This document shows positions 1 to 6,630 of a DNA stretch of 11,964 bases, piece by piece. The notes beneath the pieces are model-generated. The model was not told the DNA's origin. It searched no databases and saw only the letters and a list, made by a program, of their open reading frames with translations. Source of the DNA: a bacterium. GTDB taxonomy: Bacteria; CLD3; SB21. Numbering within the stretch: the first letter of the stretch is position 1; each line of letters begins with the position of its first letter. The stretch covers positions 1 through 11,964 of the forward strand of contig JABWCP010000047.1 in assembly GCA_013360215.1 (NCBI GenBank), in the 5' to 3' direction. The position numbers were made by a program, and so were the translations under genes.

Positions 1-1
1 G

Positions 2-130
<129 letters not shown>

Positions 131-144
131 GAAGAAAAGATTGA

Positions 145-176
145 CCGCGGGTGTCGCCCAAAAGCAATGCCCGCGG
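145..176 (+). promoter_or_regulatory. Hairpin in the tuf-rpsJ gap
   Basis: A perfect inverted repeat, CCGCGGG (145-151) and CCCGCGG (170-176), extends inward in RNA by U152-G169, G153-U168 and U154-A167 to a 10-bp stem. A further GC/GC pair lies inside the 12-nt loop. The sequence that follows is A-rich (AAAAATAAAATT), not U-rich, so it does not look like a + strand intrinsic terminator. It begins 14 nt after the tuf stop and ends 29 nt before the rpsJ start. It could be an RNA processing site, an mRNA stabiliser or part of an S10 leader. Function is inference. Confidence 0.6.
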
Positions 177-205
177 AAAAATAAAATTAACGAGAGAATG
201 CAAAA

Positions 206-526
206 GTGACTGGACAAGGAATCCGAATCAAACTGAAAGCTTACGATCACAATCTGATTGATAAGTCGATTGATAAGATTATTCGCACAGCGAAAAGCTC
301 CGGCGCCGTGATTAGCGGCCCGATTCCGCTCCCTACCGACAAGACGATTTATACGGTTCTTCGTTCGCCGCACGTGGATAAAAAGTCCCGCGAACAGTTC
401 GAAACGCGTATTCACAAGCGTTTGATCTGCATCTTGAATGCGACGAATAAAACGATAGAAGCGTTGTCCAAACTCGAATTGCCGGCAGGCGTGGACATTG
501 AATTGAAGGTCACTGCCAATAGCTGA
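206..526 (+). CDS. rpsJ: 30S ribosomal protein S10
   Basis: S10 (NusE), a small-subunit head protein that also binds NusB in transcription antitermination. The 106-residue product is close to the usual 102-105. It shows the S10 sequence from the start, with [10 protein letters not shown] near the N-terminus, then SGPIPLPT, the [15 protein letters not shown] loop segment, and a C-terminal LPAGVDIEL. The start is GTG at 206, giving [10 protein letters not shown], which matches the family's N-terminus. A purine-rich GAGAG (192-196) lies about 9 nt upstream. An ATG at 198 opens only three codons (ATG CAA AAG TGA), and its stop overlaps the GTG, so it cannot be the S10 start. First gene of the S10 operon; the next gene, rplC, follows after the longest gap in the window. 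Confidence 0.98.
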   Translation: MTGQGIRIKLKAYDHNLIDKSIDKIIRTAKSSGAVISGPIPLPTDKTIYTVLRSPHVDKKSREQFETRIHKRLICILNATNKTIEALSKLELPAGVDIELKVTANS

Positions 527-528
527 TC

Positions 529-540
529 ACTTGATCAAGT
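529..540. repeat. 12-bp perfect palindrome ACTTGATCAAGT
   Basis: ACTTGATCAAGT equals its own reverse complement. It begins 2 nt after the rpsJ stop codon and lies in the longest gap of the window. A second TGATCA overlaps its left end (524-529). It could be a dimeric-protein operator or a chance palindrome; with no loop it is a poor RNA hairpin. No promoter elements are apparent around it. Confidence 0.4.
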
Positions 541-574
541 TAATATTGGCTAAAGTTTAGATATCAATTTGGAT

Positions 575-597
575 GGAACAGGAAAACATCCTGTTTC
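575..597 (+). promoter_or_regulatory. Hairpin just upstream of the rplC ribosome binding site
   Basis: Bases 575-583 (GGAACAGGA) pair with 589-597 (TCCTGTTTC), forming a 9-bp stem with one G-U pair and a 5-nt loop (AAACA). The stem ends only 3 nt before the CGAGGAG Shine-Dalgarno region (601-607) of rplC. No U-run follows, so it is not an intrinsic terminator. Its placement suits translational control of rplC or an RNA cleavage site. The structure is seen in the sequence; the role is inference. Confidence 0.6.
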
Positions 598-614
598 TTA
601 CGAGGAGTATATAC

Positions 615-1253
615 ATGAGCAGCGGTATGATCGGAAGAAAAATCGGAATGAGCAATATCTTCGACGAGAGCGGGAACATTATCCCGGTGACGTTGATCGA
701 AGCGCTTCCGAACGTCGTGACGCAGATCAAGACCAAAGAAAAAGACGGTTATGAAGCGTTGCAGCTGGCCGTCGGCGACAAGCGCGGCAAGCGTACCAAC
801 AAAGCCATACAAGGCCACGCCAAAAAAGCCAACTACACGGAAAAATTTCCTGACGTGTTTCGTGAATTTGACGGCTTCAATGTCAACGATTTCACGCTCG
901 GCGCGGAAGTGAAATTGGACATTTTTGCCGAAGGCGAAAAAGTCACCGTGATCGGCATTTCCAAAGGTAAAGGTTTTCAGGGTGTTGTAAAACGCCATGG
1001 CTTCGGCGGTATCAATGAAACCACACACGGCGCCTCGGATCGCCCCCGTTCACCGGGTTCGATCGGCGGTAGCTCGGATCCTTCCCGTGTTTTCAAAGGC
1101 ATGCGCATGGCCGGCCGTATGGGTAGCGATCGCGTGACCATCAAAAACCTGAAGGTCGTTCGTCTGGATAAAGAATCCAACGTACTCTTTATCAAGGGTA
1201 GCGTGCCGGGTGCGACGAATTCGTACATTGAGATTCGCAAAAACGCGAAGTAA
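615..1253 (+). CDS. rplC: 50S ribosomal protein L3
   Basis: L3 is an early-assembly 23S rRNA-binding protein with a long extension that reaches toward the peptidyl transferase centre. The 212-residue product fits the usual 205-215. It starts SSGMIGRKIGM, and its core signature from about residue 121 reads FQGVVKRHGFGG, then THGASDRPRSPGSIG, followed by DPSRVFKGMRMAGRMG. In E. coli the comparable stretch carries the PrmB-methylated glutamine; here it reads GSSDPSRV, as in many other bacteria. I chose ATG 615 because AGGAG lies 7 nt upstream and the N-terminus fits the family. An in-frame ATG at 573 would add 14 unrelated residues encoded by the hairpin and lacks a ribosome binding site. rplD follows after 32 nt. 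Confidence 0.98.
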   Translation: MSSGMIGRKIGMSNIFDESGNIIPVTLIEALPNVVTQIKTKEKDGYEALQLAVGDKRGKRTNKAIQGHAKKANYTEKFPDVFREFDGFNVNDFTLGAEVKLDIFAEGEKVTVIGISKGKGFQGVVKRHGFGGINETTHGASDRPRSPGSIGGSSDPSRVFKGMRMAGRMGSDRVTIKNLKVVRLDKESNVLFIKGSVPGATNSYIEIRKNAK

Positions 1254-1285
1254 GAAGTTAACATTTTTGATAGAAGGCTCTGGCA

Positions 1286-2002
1286 ATGAAGATTGAAGTC
1301 AAAAATATCAAAGGCGAAGCGACCGGTCGCAGCGTCGAATTACCGAAAGATATTTTCGGAATCGAACCTAGCGAACATGCGGTGTATGTTGCCGTGACGC
1401 ACGAACTTTCGAATAAACGTCATGGTACACATAGCACGCTTGAAAAATCGGAAGTTTCCGGTACCACCAAAAAGCCGTGGAAACAAAAAGGTACGGGCGG
1501 CGCCCGCTCCGGTTCCGTCAAAACTCCGCTTTGGCCGGGCGGCGGTATCGTATTCGGTCCGCATCCGCACCTTTATAAAAAAGACACCAATGTCAAACTC
1601 AAACGTTTGGCTCGTAAGAGTGTATTGAGCATCAAAGCATCGGAAAACCGCATTGTGGTGGTTGAAGATTTTCACACCCTTTGTGCCGATCTTCCGAAGA
1701 CCAAAGAAGTCTATGGCGTTTTAAATAATCTGCAATTGACGGGTGAAGTGACCGTAGATAACGGTAAACGTACTAAACCGTTTCAAAAAGTACTCGTGCT
1801 TGTTGATAAAACAGGCCTTGTCAAAGATGAAAAAAGCGCTAAGGTGTACGAAAACTTCCGCAAATCATGCCGTAATATTCCCGGACTTAAAGTTGGCGTG
1901 GTGAACAATGTTTCGACGTACGAACTGATGAATGCGGATACCATTCTTTTTCACGAGAGTGCGATCAAAAATGTCAATGCCGCATTCGGCGCTGCAGAAT
2001 AA
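1286..2002 (+). CDS. rplD: 50S ribosomal protein L4
   Basis: L4 binds 23S rRNA domain I and sends a loop into the exit tunnel constriction. In E. coli it also represses the S10 operon by acting on the leader RNA. The globular N-terminal part is followed by the tunnel-loop signature, KKPWKQKGTGGARSGS, around residues 62-77, then LWPGGGIVFGP. The product has 238 residues against about 201-210 in E. coli-like forms. The extra length lies mostly in the C-terminal half, around TGEVTVDNGKRTKPFQ (152-167) and in the following DKTGLVKDEKSAKV segment. Longer L4 proteins are familiar to me from Bacteroidota relatives. Start at ATG 1286, with a modest GAAGG upstream. Whether it regulates this operon cannot be read from the sequence. 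Confidence 0.97.
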   Translation: MKIEVKNIKGEATGRSVELPKDIFGIEPSEHAVYVAVTHELSNKRHGTHSTLEKSEVSGTTKKPWKQKGTGGARSGSVKTPLWPGGGIVFGPHPHLYKKDTNVKLKRLARKSVLSIKASENRIVVVEDFHTLCADLPKTKEVYGVLNNLQLTGEVTVDNGKRTKPFQKVLVLVDKTGLVKDEKSAKVYENFRKSCRNIPGLKVGVVNNVSTYELMNADTILFHESAIKNVNAAFGAAE

Positions 2003-2025
2003 ACGATAAGGACTAGAGACTGATC

Positions 2026-2355
2026 ATGAATATCACGCAAATCAACAAAATCCTGATTCGTCCGGTGATTACCGAGAAGATGACGATTCTGCAGGACAAA
2101 AAGAAACGTAACGGCGAACCGTTGAACCAATACGGCTTCATCGTCGAAAAAACCGCTACGAAAACCGATATCAAAAAAGCGATCGAAAAACATTTTAACG
2201 TCAAAGTGAAATCCGTTCGTACGGTCAACGTCGAAGGAAAGAGCAGCGTACGTTATACCAAACGCGGTTTTGTCCAAGGCAAACGTGCCGATCGTAAAAA
2301 AGCGATAGTAACATTGGCCAAAGACAACAAAATCGAATTTGTCGAAGGCGCGTAA
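2026..2355 (+). CDS. rplW: 50S ribosomal protein L23
   Basis: L23 sits at the rim of the polypeptide exit tunnel and is the docking point for trigger factor, SRP and the SecYEG translocon. The 109-residue product is slightly longer than the typical 95-100. It shows the L23 N-terminus ILIRPVITEKM, then YGFIVEKTATKTDIKKAIE and the FNVKVKSVRTVNV strand. The extra residues fall between the first helix and the YGF strand (DKKKRNGEPLNQ). The end, TLAKDNKIEFVEGA, is also typical. ATG 2026 is preceded by GAG at 7 nt, within a start-site string nearly the same as that of rplV. It lies 23 nt after rplD. Confidence 0.97.
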   Translation: MNITQINKILIRPVITEKMTILQDKKKRNGEPLNQYGFIVEKTATKTDIKKAIEKHFNVKVKSVRTVNVEGKSSVRYTKRGFVQGKRADRKKAIVTLAKDNKIEFVEGA

Positions 2356-2378
2356 TTACAACGAAAAGTTTAAGAAAC

Positions 2379-2398
2379 GCCAGGAAAACCTATCTGGC
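2379..2398 (+). other. Weak stem-loop in the rplW-rplB gap
   Basis: GCCAG (2379-2383) can pair with CTGGC (2394-2398) around a 10-nt loop. This is a perfect but short 5-bp stem in a 61-nt gap. No U-run follows. It may be chance; it is recorded because the other long gaps also contain stems. Confidence 0.3.
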
Positions 2399-2416
2399 AT
2401 AAGTTGAGAGAAGAAC

Positions 2417-3244
2417 ATGGCAGTAAAAAATTTCAGACCGTACACGCCGAGCCGCCGTTATATTACGGTTGCGGACTTTGCGGAGATCACCAAAACGGAA
2501 CCGGAAAAATCGCTCGTCGAACCCAAAAAACGGGTTGGCGGTCGTAATAATATCGGTCACACGACATCGCGTTTTCGCGGTGGCGGCCATAAACGTATGT
2601 ACCGTGTCATTGACTTTAAACGTCATCGTACGGGCGTCGAAGCCAAAGTTGTTTCGATCGAATACGATCCGAACCGTAGCGCCAATATCGCATTGATCCA
2701 ATATGTGGATGGACAGAAGGCGTATATTCTTGCACCCAAAGGTTTGCAAGTCGGTGAAAAAGTAATGTCCGGCGCCGAAGCCGAAATCAAACTCGGTAAC
2801 GCCATGCCCCTCAAGGGAATTCCCGTGGGTACGGACGTACACAATGTCGAATTGAAGCTCGGCAAAGGCGGCCAGATGGCGCGTTCAGCCGGTGCGTTCG
2901 CCAATGTCGTCGGTCGTGAAGAAGGATATGTTCAGCTGCGTATGCCCTCGGGCGAAATACGCCGCGTTAATGAAAATTGTTTTGCTACCATCGGTCAGGT
3001 CGGCAATCTCGAACACGAAAATGTCACGCTCGGTAAAGCCGGTCGTAAACGTTGGCTCGGTCGCCGTCCTCACAACCGCGGCGTCGTTATGAATCCCGTG
3101 GATCACCCGCATGGTGGTGGTGAAGGTAAGAGCCCGCAAGGTAATCCGCACCCGGTAACGCCGTGGGGCCAACCGACGAAGGGTTATAAGACGCGTAAGA
3201 AAAATCACCCGACGAACCGGTATATCATCAAACGCCGCAAGTAA
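2417..3244 (+). CDS. rplB: 50S ribosomal protein L2
   Basis: L2 is one of the most conserved ribosomal proteins, needed for subunit association and for peptidyl transferase centre assembly. The 275-residue product matches the usual 273-279. The N-terminal part has the [15 protein letters not shown]-binding stretch. The middle carries the OB and SH3-like barrels. The C-terminus has the diagnostic [13 protein letters not shown] (residues 225-237), which contains the histidine (about 230) equivalent to the conserved peptidyl transferase region histidine, then GRKTR-like tail elements ([19 protein letters not shown]). A slight oddity is [10 protein letters not shown], where many bacteria have NNxGRITxRH. 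Start at ATG 2417 after a purine-rich GAGAGAAG. Confidence 0.98.
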   Translation: MAVKNFRPYTPSRRYITVADFAEITKTEPEKSLVEPKKRVGGRNNIGHTTSRFRGGGHKRMYRVIDFKRHRTGVEAKVVSIEYDPNRSANIALIQYVDGQKAYILAPKGLQVGEKVMSGAEAEIKLGNAMPLKGIPVGTDVHNVELKLGKGGQMARSAGAFANVVGREEGYVQLRMPSGEIRRVNENCFATIGQVGNLEHENVTLGKAGRKRWLGRRPHNRGVVMNPVDHPHGGGEGKSPQGNPHPVTPWGQPTKGYKTRKKNHPTNRYIIKRRK

Positions 3245-3297
3245 TACGGCGGGATGACGCAACAACGAAGAATTTTTTGAATTAAGGAATATAAGAC

Positions 3298-3591
3298 ATG
3301 AGTCGTTCGATCAAAAAAGGTCCCTTTCTCGATGAAAATCTCATCGGCAAAGTGGAAGCTATGAATAAAAACAAAGATCGCAAAGTGATCAAGACCTGGG
3401 CCCGCGCCTGTACGATCGCGCCGGACTTTGTCGGCCATACCTTCGCCGTACATAACGGAAAAAACTTCATCCCGGTTTACGTGACGGAAAACATGGTCGG
3501 CCACAAACTTGGCGAATTCGCACCGACGCGTACATTTCGCGGTCACTCGGGCAGTAAATCCGCCGCGGCCGCCACTGCACCCAAAAAGTAA
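3298..3591 (+). CDS. rpsS: 30S ribosomal protein S19
   Basis: S19 is a small-subunit head protein that forms a complex with S13 and contacts A-site tRNA and the inter-subunit bridge. The 97-residue product has the full signature: [10 protein letters not shown] at the start, [26 protein letters not shown] split across the middle, and APTRTFRGH before a short alanine-lysine tail (residues about 84-97). The common WSRRSTI string reads WARACTI here. AAGGAA (3284-3289) lies 8 nt before ATG 3298. Conventional neighbours are rplB upstream and rplV 30 nt downstream. Confidence 0.98.
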   Translation: MSRSIKKGPFLDENLIGKVEAMNKNKDRKVIKTWARACTIAPDFVGHTFAVHNGKNFIPVYVTENMVGHKLGEFAPTRTFRGHSGSKSAAAATAPKK

Positions 3592-3621
3592 ACGCGCAAA
3601 TTTTAGAACTGGAGCCTGATC

Positions 3622-3960
3622 ATGGAAGCGAAAGCAATAACGAAATATTTGAGAATCTCGCCGCGTAAAGTGCGCCGCGTTGCGGAACTTGTGCGTGGAA
3701 AAAATACGGAAGAAGCGATCAGCATTTTACACTTCACCCGTAAAAATGCCTCAGAACATATTGAAAAAACCGTGCGTTCCGCTGTGGCCAATATCATGCA
3801 GGCCAAACCGGGTGCTGATACGCACAGCTTATTTGTCAAAGAAATTTTTGTAGATGGCGGGCCGATGCTCAAACGCGGCCGTGCGGGTTCGATGGGACGC
3901 CGCTCGATGATCCGCCGTCGTACCGCCCACATCACTGTGGTCGTCGCGGAAAAAGCGTAA
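3622..3960 (+). CDS. rplV: 50S ribosomal protein L22
   Basis: L22 contacts all 23S rRNA domains; its beta-hairpin lines the exit tunnel constriction next to L4 and is a site of macrolide resistance changes. The 112-residue product is of typical length. The N-terminus AKYLRISPRKVR-like stretch reads AITKYLRISPRKVRRVAELV, followed by ANIMQAKPGAD and the hairpin region GPMLKRGRAGSMGRRSMIRRR, which is split here by position (about residues 78-100), then a final beta-strand HITVVVAEKA. No large hairpin insertion or deletion is apparent. Start at ATG 3622 with GGAG 3611-3614. Confidence 0.97.
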   Translation: MEAKAITKYLRISPRKVRRVAELVRGKNTEEAISILHFTRKNASEHIEKTVRSAVANIMQAKPGADTHSLFVKEIFVDGGPMLKRGRAGSMGRRSMIRRRTAHITVVVAEKA

Positions 3961-3998
3961 CAGATCGTTTAACGATACAAGTTTAACGGAGGAATACT

Positions 3999-4652
3999 TT
4001 GGGACAGAAAACGAATCCGATCGGTTTCCGGTTGGGAGTCATCAAAACTTGGAACTCGAGCTGGTTTGATGAAAAAAACTTTGCTGACAAACTTCAGGAA
4101 GATCTCACGTTGCGTAATTATCTGCGCAAACGTCTTCCCAAAGATGCGCGCGTGACGAAAATCGCCATTGACCGCATCAAAAAGGAAACCGAAGTCATCA
4201 CGATCACGATCCACACCGCACGCCCGGGTATTGTCATCGGTCGTAAAGGCAAAGATGTCGATCAACTTCGCGAAGAGCTTAAGAAAATCACCGGTAAAGA
4301 AATTCGTTTGAATATTTCCGAAATCAAAGTTCCCGAAGTGGATTCGTACCTTGTCGCGGCTGACATTGCACGTCAGATCGAAAGCCAGATTCCCTATCGC
4401 CGCGCTATGAAAAATGCGACACGCGCCGCGATGCGTATGGGCGCTGAAGGTATCCGTGTGGCTATGTCCGGTCGCCTTGGCGGCGCCGAAATGGCACGCG
4501 CCGACCGCTATGCCGAAGGCCGCGTACCGTTGCATACCTTACGTGCAGATATCGATTTTGCATATGGCACAGCTCAGACCACCTACGGCCAGATCGGCGT
4601 CAAAGTGTGGATCTGCAAAGGCGAAGTGCTGGACACGATGGAAACCAAGTAG
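3999..4652 (+). CDS. rpsC: 30S ribosomal protein S3
   Basis: S3 forms part of the mRNA entry channel on the small-subunit head and contributes to mRNA helicase activity together with S4 and S5. The 217-residue product fits the usual 210-240. The start region, [13 protein letters not shown], is diagnostic. A type II KH domain follows, with its GxxG loop at GRKG (residues 81-84) within [13 protein letters not shown]. The C-terminal domain contains [20 protein letters not shown] and [15 protein letters not shown]. The start codon is TTG (3999), supported by the strong GGAGGA at 3988-3993 and by the family N-terminus; no in-frame ATG is close by. It ends with TAG, unlike most of the cluster. Confidence 0.98.
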   Translation: MGQKTNPIGFRLGVIKTWNSSWFDEKNFADKLQEDLTLRNYLRKRLPKDARVTKIAIDRIKKETEVITITIHTARPGIVIGRKGKDVDQLREELKKITGKEIRLNISEIKVPEVDSYLVAADIARQIESQIPYRRAMKNATRAAMRMGAEGIRVAMSGRLGGAEMARADRYAEGRVPLHTLRADIDFAYGTAQTTYGQIGVKVWICKGEVLDTMETK

Positions 4653-4690
4653 GCTCAATCAGAGAAATTTTGCTCCAGGAGAACTGATAC

Positions 4691-5110
4691 ATGTTACAAC
4701 CTAAGAAGGTTAAATTTAGAAGACATCACCGCGGCAAAATGCGCGGCAAAGCTACCCGCGGAGCGGATGTGAGCTTTGGTACCTACGGCCTCAAAGCTAT
4801 GGAATGCGGATGGATCACAAGCCGTCAGATCGAAGCGGCGCGTATCGCGATGACACGCTATATCAAACGCGGCGGTAAAATTTGGATTCGTATATTTCCC
4901 GATAAACCGGTTACGAAAAAACCTTTAGAAGTACGTATGGGATCCGGTAAAGGCGCGCCTGAGTTTTGGGTCTCGGTGATCAAACCCGGCCGTGTCATGT
5001 TCGAAATCGACGGTGTGACTGAAGAGCTTGCAAAAGAAGCGTTTCGTTTGGCGGCATTCAAACTTCCGCTCAAGTCGAAATTCGTCACCCGTGGTCAAGT
5101 TCACGCGTAA
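4691..5110 (+). CDS. rplP: 50S ribosomal protein L16
   Basis: L16 binds near the A site and the 5S rRNA region and is needed for late 50S maturation. The 139-residue product is the standard length. It begins [15 protein letters not shown] and continues with [16 protein letters not shown]. The middle has [16 protein letters not shown] followed by [14 protein letters not shown]; the arginine in VRMG is the position hydroxylated by RoxA/YcfD in E. coli. Start at ATG 4691 with CCAGGAGA upstream (4675-4682). Gap of 38 nt after rpsC; rpmC follows after 24 nt. Confidence 0.98.
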   Translation: MLQPKKVKFRRHHRGKMRGKATRGADVSFGTYGLKAMECGWITSRQIEAARIAMTRYIKRGGKIWIRIFPDKPVTKKPLEVRMGSGKGAPEFWVSVIKPGRVMFEIDGVTEELAKEAFRLAAFKLPLKSKFVTRGQVHA

Positions 5111-5134
5111 TTATAACCGGAAGAGACAGATATC

Positions 5135-5524
5135 ATGAAAGCACATGAAGTACGAGGATTGCCCGTCGAAGAATTAAAGGGCATGATCAACGAAGCGGAA
5201 ACCAATCTGGTCAAGATGCGCTTTACCAATGCGGTAGGCCAGCTGGAAAAGAAAACGGATCTGCGTTCGACCAAAAAAGAAATTGCCATCGTTAAAACCG
5301 TCATGCGGGAAGAAACGTTGAAAACCGAATTGGCGGAAGCGGCGAAAATACTGGAAGCCGTGGTAAGTAAACATCAGATCAAAGGTATTCCGACGCTCAA
5401 GGGTGAAAAACTCAATACCGACAAAGCGGCTTTGCGTAAAGCGGTACGTCTTTTGGAGTCCAATCCCAAACGTTCCCTTTTTGTCAAGGAATACAAAGCG
5501 CTCAAAGAGATCGCGCACGGTTAA
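5135..5524 (+). CDS. rpmC: 50S ribosomal protein L29 with a long C-terminal extension
   Basis: L29 sits beside L23 at the tunnel exit, where it contributes to trigger factor and SRP binding. The first 61 residues are a clear L29: MKAHEVRGLPVEEL, LVKMRFTNAVGQLEKKTDLR and a final helix KEIAIVKTVMRE. Typical L29 stops here, at 60-70 residues, but this frame continues for 68 more to residue 129. The extension has two likely amphipathic helices (about 62-80 and 96-126) around a short GIPTLKGEKL linker, with no cysteines. Codon use in the extension resembles its neighbours, with no sign of frameshift. I do not recognise a family for it. The place in the operon, between rplP and rpsQ, is the normal L29 place. 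The L29 identity is firm; the role of the extension is unknown. Confidence 0.95.
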   Translation: MKAHEVRGLPVEELKGMINEAETNLVKMRFTNAVGQLEKKTDLRSTKKEIAIVKTVMREETLKTELAEAAKILEAVVSKHQIKGIPTLKGEKLNTDKAALRKAVRLLESNPKRSLFVKEYKALKEIAHG

Positions 5525-5570
5525 GGAAAAACTTTAGATATAAGTATAAATCGTATTGGAGAAGCATTCC

Positions 5571-5852
5571 ATGTCCGAACAAGCGGAAAATAAGACCACG
5601 GAAAGAAATCGCCGCAAGGTGCGTATCGGTACCGTCGTCAGCGATAAGATGAGCAAAAGCATCGTTGTCGCAATTGAGCGCAAAGTATTGCACAAGACGT
5701 ACAAAAAGTATATCAAAAAGACGGCTAAGCTGATGGCGCATGACGAACAAGAGCAAGCCGGTATCGGCGATATCGTAAAAGTAATGGAAACCCGCCCGCT
5801 GAGCAAAAATAAACGTTGGCGCTTGGTGGAAGTTGTGAAAAAAGCGGATTAA
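5571..5852 (+). CDS. rpsQ: 30S ribosomal protein S17
   Basis: S17 is a primary 16S rRNA-binding protein with an OB fold. The 93-residue product is slightly longer than E. coli S17 (about 84) because of a charged N-terminal segment ([12 protein letters not shown]). The family signature is seen in [25 protein letters not shown], read here across about residues 15-39, then [22 protein letters not shown] near the end (about 64-85). I prefer ATG 5571, with GGAG at 5558-5561 spaced 9 nt upstream. A TTG at 5556 is in frame, but using it would place the ribosome binding site inside the coding region. Confidence 0.95.
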   Translation: MSEQAENKTTERNRRKVRIGTVVSDKMSKSIVVAIERKVLHKTYKKYIKKTAKLMAHDEQEQAGIGDIVKVMETRPLSKNKRWRLVEVVKKAD

Positions 5853-5884
5853 TTCAGGTCATTTATTAACTGGCGAGATAAGTC

Positions 5885-6253
5885 ATGATTCAAGAGTTTA
5901 CCCGATTGACGGTTGCCGATAACTCCGGCGCAAAAAAAGTGATGTGTATCCGCGTATTGGGCGGTACCTCCAAACGCTATGCTTTCCTCGGCGATGAAAT
6001 CATCGTGTCTGTGAAAGATGCGATTCCCGGCGGCACAGTCAAAAAAGGCGCTGTCGCTCGCGCGGTAGTAGTCCGTGTACGCAAGGAAATGCGTCGCAAA
6101 GACGGTTCATACATCCGCTTTGACGAGAACGCAGCCGTGCTGATCAATAAAGATAAAGAACCCACCGGAACCCGTATTTTCGGGCCGGTCGCACGCGAAC
6201 TTCGTGAAAAACAATTCATGAAGATTGTGTCCCTCGCGCCGGAAGTAATCTAA
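5885..6253 (+). CDS. rplN: 50S ribosomal protein L14
   Basis: L14 forms inter-subunit bridges with 16S rRNA and is the binding site of the ribosome silencing factor RsfS. The 122-residue product is exactly the classical length. The N-terminus [19 protein letters not shown] and the middle string [19 protein letters not shown] (split at about residues 59-78) are diagnostic, as are FDENAAVLI and [14 protein letters not shown]. The end, [12 protein letters not shown], is standard. The ribosome binding site is modest (GCGAGAT before ATG 5885). First gene of the L14-L24-L5 block, which in E. coli begins the spc operon; no separate promoter is visible in the 32-nt gap before it. Confidence 0.98.
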   Translation: MIQEFTRLTVADNSGAKKVMCIRVLGGTSKRYAFLGDEIIVSVKDAIPGGTVKKGAVARAVVVRVRKEMRRKDGSYIRFDENAAVLINKDKEPTGTRIFGPVARELREKQFMKIVSLAPEVI

Positions 6254-6291
6254 GCGCGAACGAATAAGCGAAACATCAAAGGTTTTACATC

Positions 6292-6597
6292 ATGCATATC
6301 AAAAAGAATGATCTTGTCGCCGTGATCTCCGGCGTGCACAAAGGCAAACAGGGTAAAGTCCTGAAGGTCCTCACGGATACCGGTAAGGTGATCGTCGAAG
6401 GTATTAATTTACGCAAGAAACACATTAAGCCGAATCCGAAAAATCCGCAAGGCGGCATTCAGGAAAAAGAAAATGCGATTCCGGCAAGCAAAGTCATGCT
6501 TGTACATGGCGGCAAGCCGACGCGTACGGGTGCGAAAAAACTGGAAGACGGATCCAAAGTGCGCATTGCCAAAAAATCCGGCGAAGTGATCAATTAA
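6292..6597 (+). CDS. rplX: 50S ribosomal protein L24
   Basis: L24 is an assembly-initiator protein that binds the 5' end of 23S rRNA near the tunnel exit. The 101-residue product is of normal length. The KOW motif is near the N-terminus: KNDLVAVISGVHKGKQGKVLKV (about residues 5-26), followed by VIVEGINLRKKHIKP and the PQGGIQEKENAIPASKVML stretch. It lacks an obvious zinc site. AAAGG (6278-6282) lies 9 nt upstream of ATG 6292. Placement between L14 and L5 is standard. Confidence 0.97.
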   Translation: MHIKKNDLVAVISGVHKGKQGKVLKVLTDTGKVIVEGINLRKKHIKPNPKNPQGGIQEKENAIPASKVMLVHGGKPTRTGAKKLEDGSKVRIAKKSGEVIN

Positions 6598-6630
6598 GAC
6601 GTATTATAATTTTAGAGGAACGTTAGAGCC

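Noticed and set aside
141-146. TTGACC as a -35 box in the tuf-rpsJ gap
   Set aside because: No -10-like hexamer is present at 16-18 nt; the AT-rich stretch is about 34 nt away, and the bases are largely part of the hairpin.
573-614. In-frame ATG at 573 as the start of rplC
   Set aside because: The 14 added residues do not resemble L3, they are encoded by the hairpin, and no ribosome binding site precedes them. ATG 615 has AGGAG and the family N-terminus.
564-1028. Long open frames on the minus strand opposite rplC and other genes
   Set aside because: They lie opposite highly conserved ribosomal genes, have no family resemblance or ribosome binding sites, and are expected from the codon bias of the + strand genes.
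3964-3976. ATCGTTTAACGAT inverted repeat before rpsC
   Set aside because: A 5-6 bp stem with a loop of 1-3 nt is too small and AT-rich to be separated from chance.
5556-5570. TTG at 5556 as the start of rpsQ
   Set aside because: It would use the GGAG that serves the ATG at 5571 as coding sequence and has no good site of its own.
6605-6610. TATAAT as a -10 promoter box before rplE
   Set aside because: The expected -35 position 17 nt upstream reads CGAAGT, far from TTGACA, and the site lies within a tightly packed operon gap.
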